A stretch of 8,997 bases of DNA from Candidatus Woesearchaeota archaeon (GTDB taxonomy: Archaea > Nanobdellota > Nanobdellia > Woesearchaeales > GW2011-AR4), in the NCBI GenBank assembly GCA_016211245.1, contig JACQSQ010000025.1:1-8997 (forward strand), written 5' to 3'. The translations under genes and the position numbers were made by a program. Under the pieces are notes generated by a model that was given only the letters and a program-made list of their open reading frames with translations, made no database searches and was not told the DNA's origin. How positions within the stretch are numbered: position 1 is the first letter of the stretch; each line of letters opens with the position of its first letter. Of this stretch, positions 5,452 to 8,997 are shown piece by piece.

Positions 5452-6048
5452 CTATCCCCTAAAGGCCCAGGCAACAGCGCCAGCAACAACCGGCACAACC
5501 AGATTGTCATCAACCTGATTAGCGCCAACTTTTATTTCAATTGCTTCGACAATCATCGCAGCAAATGACGCCAAAAATGCCTGGTGCCATGGGAGGAATA
5601 TCAATGCCCCCAGAAATCCGGCGGCAAATCCTGCAATTGTGCCTTCAAGGAATTTAGTTTTTGACAAAGGGTACCTTATCCTCCCGTAATTCAACCCATA
5701 CAGGTGAGAAATTGAATCGCCTAGCGCCAGGATCATGATTGAGGCCATTGCAATTTCTTGCGGAAATAAGAGCAGCGAGAGGTACATTCCGAAAAAATAA
5801 AATATAATTCCTTTGCCGGGGAATCTCTTCAGGTCTTGCTCTCTCTCAAATCTCTGGAGAAGATAGTGTATAAGGGGTATTTGTATTTTAGTGCTCGTGT
5901 AGGAAATGGCAAGCCCGATAATTGCCAGAGCAAGCAAAATGCCTTTGTCAAGAAAGCCGTATTCCAGCATCAAAACTGCGGCAACCCCAAGGAGCAGATG
6001 AAACACCTGCCTGCTGAATTCAAAATCTAATGTTTTTTTGGCATCCAT
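5452..6048 (-). CDS. Dolichol kinase/phosphatidate cytidylyltransferase-family membrane protein
   Basis: This 198-residue protein is largely hydrophobic, with about six or seven membrane segments (around 15-32, 36-52, 80-96, 98-115, 138-153, 157-172 and 183-196). Conserved points of the dolichol kinase/VTE5 group (COG0170) are visible. They are an N-terminal SRQVFH (12-17), KRFPGKG (74-80), ALGDSISHLYG (108-118), KTKFLEGTIAG (130-140) and a final DDNLVVP (180-186). Members use CTP to phosphorylate a lipid alcohol such as dolichol or phytol, or to activate phosphatidate. A CTP-dependent polyprenol kinase is the most likely role because a PAP2 phosphatase gene overlaps it by 22 nt and a sugar nucleotidyltransferase lies before that. 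Lipid specificity cannot be read from sequence. The start at ATG 6048 gives a short polar N-terminus before the first membrane segment. Confidence 0.8.
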   Translation of the reverse strand: MDAKKTLDFEFSRQVFHLLLGVAAVLMLEYGFLDKGILLALAIIGLAISYTSTKIQIPLIHYLLQRFEREQDLKRFPGKGIIFYFFGMYLSLLLFPQEIAMASIMILALGDSISHLYGLNYGRIRYPLSKTKFLEGTIAGFAAGFLGALIFLPWHQAFLASFAAMIVEAIEIKVGANQVDDNLVVPVVAGAVAWAFRG

Positions 6049-6599
6049 AACCTTCCCTTATTGTGAAAATCAAGCAAAAAATACCCCACAGAATAGCCCA
6101 GAACTGCTCCAAACACCACATCGCTTAGGTAATGAAGCCCAAAATAGAGCCTGGTGAAAGGCACAATAAATGCAAATAAAGCCCAGAAGTTTTTTTGTTT
6201 TGGGAGGAAACTTGCCAAGACCGGCAGCAGCGAGAACACCACAACAGAGTGCATGCTTGGAAATGAATAGCTTAATATTTTTATGAACGGGTGGATGAAC
6301 TCGGCAGGCCTTTGCCTTACAAACATCCACTTGAGGACAACTGAAATGAAAACTGCCAAGAAGAATGCAAGCAGCAAAGTATAGATTTTTTTATTGTCTT
6401 TGAGCATGAGCAGGGGTATGATGAGCATTATAGCGACCACTATTCCAAAATTAGTCAGTATTCCAAAGGCAAAGTCCAGAATAGGGTTCCTTGCTAAGCC
6501 AAGGAAATTCTTTATTTTCTTGTCCAGAAAGAAAGACAAAAGAAATAAGGCTATAAAAATCAAGTACAGGAAAATCTTATTGCTATCTGGCTTTTTCAT
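6027..6599 (-). CDS. PAP2-family membrane phosphatase
   Basis: This 190-residue membrane protein has about six hydrophobic segments and all three PAP2 (acid phosphatase-like) motifs. They are K90-x6-R97-P98, P114-S-M-H117 and T149-R150-x5-H156-x3-D160. The third has Thr in place of the common Ser. The two histidines are the phospho-acceptor/proton-donor pair in this family. Membrane PAP2 proteins remove phosphate from lipid phosphates such as undecaprenyl or dolichyl pyrophosphate, or phosphatidate. With a dolichol-kinase-like gene overlapping downstream and a sugar nucleotidyltransferase upstream (4-nt ATGA overlap), recycling of a polyprenyl-pyrophosphate carrier is the best inference. The active-site loops are expected on the outer face. 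The start is ATG 6599, coupled to the preceding stop. Confidence 0.9.
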   Translation of the reverse strand: MKKPDSNKIFLYLIFIALFLLSFFLDKKIKNFLGLARNPILDFAFGILTNFGIVVAIMLIIPLLMLKDNKKIYTLLLAFFLAVFISVVLKWMFVRQRPAEFIHPFIKILSYSFPSMHSVVVFSLLPVLASFLPKQKNFWALFAFIVPFTRLYFGLHYLSDVVFGAVLGYSVGYFLLDFHNKGRLWMPKKH

Positions 6600-7630
6600 A
6601 TTATGTCCCGTTGCACATGCTTATTAAGTATTTTTTTGCCGGGGTAAATCTTGCAGCCCGCGCTTATTACAACATTTTTAGCGCGAACGTTGTCCGCAAT
6701 CACAGCGCCAAGGCCTTTCACTTTGATTTTACTGCCTGTTACAGCAGAGTATGCTTTATTTTTTGTAATTATTTTTCCGCTGAACCTGACATTTTCCCCG
6801 ATTACGGAATTCCTGACTATCGAGCCATGGCCTATGGTGGTATTGTCCATGACAATGGAGTTTTCAACATTTCCGTTTATTGTGCAGCCATCTCCTATGC
6901 TGGAGCACTTGACTTTTCCGGTTATTGTTGATTTCCTTCCTATTATGTTTTTATCGCCCCGCAAAATCCCGTCAGCTTTCAGCAAATCCTGGGGATACCC
7001 TATGGGAAGCCATTGGCTTGATACAACACATTTAATTTTATTCTTAGCAGCAAATTGCTTTACAGCGTCTGTTATCTCATACTCGTTCCGTTTAGATTTT
7101 TTAATATTTTTAATCACTGAAAAAATTCTTTTATCCAGCTTATAAAGCCCGGTATTCACCAAATTAGAAATAAATTGTTTTGGCTTTTCAATTAAATTGG
7201 CTAGCAAGCCGTTCTTTTCAACTACTACGCCAAAAGATTCCGGATTATCGACTTTGCTAACTAAAATTGAATATTTATTTTTTAAAATATTTTTAAAATC
7301 TTCATTAGAGTAGATATCGTCGCCATAGAGAGAAATAAAATCATTTTTTATGTATTTTTCTGCAATTAACAAAGCATGCCCTGTTCCGAGCTGCCTCTTT
7401 TGCTCGACATATTTGATTTGGATATTCTTATATTTATTCCTGAATTTCTTTTTTATCATGTTTTTTTTGTATCCAACTACCAGTATCGCTTCATTAGCAA
7501 CCCCGCCCAAATTTTCCAGGTTGTGCTCCAGAATTGTTTTGTTGGCGATTTTCAGCAGCGGCTTGGGCTTTGTTAAAGTCAGAGGATAAGCCCTTGTTGA
7601 CTTCCCTGCCGCTAAGATTACTGCCTGCAT
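6596..7630 (-). CDS. Sugar-1-phosphate nucleotidyltransferase with C-terminal left-handed beta-helix
   Basis: The N-terminal nucleotidyltransferase domain (1 to about 220) of this 344-residue protein opens with VILAAGKSTRAYPLTLTKPK. This is the nucleotide-binding signature of sugar-phosphate nucleotidyltransferases. It also has LGTGHA (81-86), YGDD (102-105), the metal-binding aspartate loop, EKP (148-150) and NTGLY (159-163). Residues about 225-335 show hexapeptide-type repeats (for example SSIGDGCTINGNVENSIV), forming a left-handed beta-helix. The layout matches archaeal GlmU-like or glucose-1-phosphate thymidylyl/uridylyltransferase-like proteins; the sugar and nucleotide are not determined. 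The second domain may be an acetyltransferase or structural only. It would supply an NDP-sugar for glycan assembly. It starts 7 nt after the CCA-enzyme stop and ends in an ATGA overlap with the PAP2 gene, so all are likely co-transcribed. Confidence 0.88.
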   Translation of the reverse strand: MQAVILAAGKSTRAYPLTLTKPKPLLKIANKTILEHNLENLGGVANEAILVVGYKKNMIKKKFRNKYKNIQIKYVEQKRQLGTGHALLIAEKYIKNDFISLYGDDIYSNEDFKNILKNKYSILVSKVDNPESFGVVVEKNGLLANLIEKPKQFISNLVNTGLYKLDKRIFSVIKNIKKSKRNEYEITDAVKQFAAKNKIKCVVSSQWLPIGYPQDLLKADGILRGDKNIIGRKSTITGKVKCSSIGDGCTINGNVENSIVMDNTTIGHGSIVRNSVIGENVRFSGKIITKNKAYSAVTGSKIKVKGLGAVIADNVRAKNVVISAGCKIYPGKKILNKHVQRDII

Positions 7631-7636
7631 TTTATT

Positions 7637-8896
7637 TCACAAGATTTTTGCTGATTTCGCCCTTTCTCTTACATAAGGGTCTTTGAGCAGCGATTCTAGC
7701 AAATCTTCAGGAAGGGTGTATTTTCTTTTATCTACAGCATATATCTTTCCTGATTTCTCAAAGGTATTCTTATGCTGTTTCTTGAAATGCTGCACATGGT
7801 TCAAAATTTTTAATGGAGGGCCTTCTATCTCAACCTTATTTGATAATGGCTTTGCATCAAATAGGAAGTATAAAGCCGCATCACTTTTTTTATTCCATTC
7901 CCAATCTGATTTTATTATATTAAATTGGCTTCTGCCGAGCTGTTGAGCTAAAAACCCGTATATTTTAATCAATTTAGAGCCCACTACGTCAATTTTCCCG
8001 TCAAGGGGGGTCAATTTTATTGTAATCAGCATGGTCATGCCCGATTTTAATTTTTCAAAAGATGATTTTAAGTCTTTCCTGACAAAAAATTCCCCTGACG
8101 GGTTTTTAAGGAATTTGATTGCCGCTTCCTTGAATTTGCTGAATTTCTCTTCGCTTAATGCAGCAGCTGCATTCCTGTCTTTTTGGACAGGGTCTATGAC
8201 TATCAAAGGGGACATCAATTTGGAAGTGTTGACTATCTTGAACACGTCTTTTCCCCTGTAGTATCCTGCTGCGTCCACAACTGCCTTACCCTTCCATTTT
8301 GCAGAATTTTTTATCAGATTGAGAAATGAGCCGTAATGCACGGTAAGTATTTCGCACACATAGCCGGAAAATCCCCTTATGTAGCTCTCTGCCCCATAAA
8401 CATTTTGAGCTTGGGCAAATTGCTTTGTTAATTTTATTTCATCGACTAACTTGCCGTGCTTTTTTACCCAGTTTGAATGCAGCGGGCTAACATCTGTTAT
8501 GTTTTTTGCCTGCTCAGCCTTTTTTATTTTTAGAATTGGGACTATTTCAAATGTAAATTTGCCTTCTTTTATCTGGAAGTAATCCCTTGAGCCATGCAGC
8601 CTTATTATGCTTTTGAATTTCTTTTTCAGGATCTTTTCTAGAATGTCGGATAATTTGTTACTTTTGTCTTTGTATTTTTTGTAATCGAACAGGACAAAGG
8701 TATCGGCATCAAAGGTCTTGAGCCACGTTCCTTTTGCTCCAGAGCCGCCAAGGATTGCTTTTATATGCTTTTGATTTTTATTGATTTTTTTAATTATTGA
8801 ATTGAGCCTTTCGAATATGTCTTTCTCGTAATTTTTATCAGGCTGTATGTCCTTAAGGATTCCATTTAATATAAATTTAATTTTGCTGTTATTCAT
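7637..8896 (-). CDS. cca: CCA-adding tRNA nucleotidyltransferase, archaeal class I
   Basis: This enzyme adds or repairs the 3' CCA end of tRNAs from CTP and ATP without a template. The 419-residue protein is close to the usual length of archaeal enzymes (about 440). GGSGAKGTWLKTFDADTFVLF (50-70) is the polymerase-beta-type catalytic loop, with D63 and D65 as the metal-binding pair. FEIVP (116-120) supplies the third carboxylate, E117. GFSGYVCEILTVHYGSF (175-191) and DPVQKDRNAAAALS (235-248) are hallmark archaeal CCA-enzyme segments, followed by the body/tail region. In the Archaeoglobus enzyme, as I recall it, the trio is Glu, Asp, Asp, so here two positions have swapped between Asp and Glu. 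The start is ATG 8896, with a TATA-like box 28 nt upstream. It is the first gene of the minus-strand cluster. Confidence 0.95.
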   Translation of the reverse strand: MNNSKIKFILNGILKDIQPDKNYEKDIFERLNSIIKKINKNQKHIKAILGGSGAKGTWLKTFDADTFVLFDYKKYKDKSNKLSDILEKILKKKFKSIIRLHGSRDYFQIKEGKFTFEIVPILKIKKAEQAKNITDVSPLHSNWVKKHGKLVDEIKLTKQFAQAQNVYGAESYIRGFSGYVCEILTVHYGSFLNLIKNSAKWKGKAVVDAAGYYRGKDVFKIVNTSKLMSPLIVIDPVQKDRNAAAALSEEKFSKFKEAAIKFLKNPSGEFFVRKDLKSSFEKLKSGMTMLITIKLTPLDGKIDVVGSKLIKIYGFLAQQLGRSQFNIIKSDWEWNKKSDAALYFLFDAKPLSNKVEIEGPPLKILNHVQHFKKQHKNTFEKSGKIYAVDKRKYTLPEDLLESLLKDPYVRERAKSAKIL

Positions 8897-8918
8897 ATTA
8901 CAGAACTCAATTATAGTG

Positions 8919-8928
8919 CTTATAAAAA
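8919..8928 (-). promoter_or_regulatory. TATA-like box for the cca-led cluster
   Basis: TTTTATAAGC on the minus strand (with one more T before it) is centred about 28 nt upstream of ATG 8896. That fits a leaderless transcript starting at cca. It lies between the end of the upstream partial gene and cca, so it probably drives the whole cluster from cca onward. Confidence 0.55.
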
Positions 8929-8941
8929 GATTTGGGTTTTA

Positions 8942-8997
8942 TCAAATATTCCCGTTGTTATCCCTTGGGGCCTTCACGGCAGCGACAACTTTATCAT
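8942..8997 (-). CDS. C-terminal fragment of an upstream gene (partial at window edge)
   Basis: Of the three minus-strand frames at the right edge, only one stays open. It gives 17 residues, DKVVAAVKAPRDNNGNI, then TGA at 8944-8942. The other two hit stops at once or within eight codons. The composition is ordinary for a real protein end. With so little sequence I do not recognise the protein. Its stop is about 14 nt before the cca TATA-like box, consistent with a separate upstream gene on the same strand. Confidence 0.4.
   Translation of the reverse strand, partial: DKVVAAVKAPRDNNGNI

Noticed and set aside
5397..5528. An N-terminal extension of the AAA+ ATPase with a hydrophobic stretch that could look like a signal or membrane anchor.
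   Set aside because: It overlaps the end of the dolichol-kinase-like gene in another frame and is not typical of the family, whose sequence begins near ATG 5396/5384.

Overview
This AT-rich window looks archaeal and probably comes from a small-genome lineage of the DPANN type. That placement is inferred. The evidence is an archaeal class I CCA-adding enzyme, an archaeal-type dolichol-kinase-like membrane protein, an archaeal RelE-type toxin, and promoters with a TATA-like box centred about 25-28 nt upstream of an ATG with no Shine-Dalgarno site, which is the leaderless archaeal arrangement. No rRNA, tRNA or CRISPR array was seen.

Left part (1 to about 1240) is accessory in character. It holds the C-terminal part of an antitoxin and a complete RelE-like toxin on the plus strand, an imperfect direct repeat pair, a small unknown minus-strand gene, and about 370 nt with no convincing gene. 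That gene-free stretch contains a G-rich tract, a 10-nt direct repeat and an imperfect hairpin that resembles an integron attC site.

Middle part (1242 to 3163) has two divergently transcribed genes sharing a short promoter region. On the minus strand is a small calcineurin-like metallophosphoesterase. On the plus strand is a free-standing LAGLIDADG-type protein whose second motif has lost its acidic residues.

Right part (3170 to 8997) is a tightly packed minus-strand cluster. In transcription order it encodes the CCA-adding enzyme, a sugar-1-phosphate nucleotidyltransferase with a C-terminal beta-helix, a PAP2 phosphatase, a dolichol-kinase-like protein, a MoxR/ChlI-type AAA+ ATPase and a von Willebrand factor A (VWA) protein. 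Junctions are 6 nt, a 4-nt ATGA overlap, a 22-nt overlap, a 55-nt gap and an overlap of about 62 nt. The three middle genes suggest a surface-glycan or lipid-carrier module: activated sugar synthesis, polyprenol phosphorylation and polyprenyl-pyrophosphate dephosphorylation. The ATPase and VWA protein form a two-component pair resembling the I and D subunits of metal chelatases, with no catalytic chelatase subunit here. A short C-terminal fragment of another minus-strand gene lies at the right edge.
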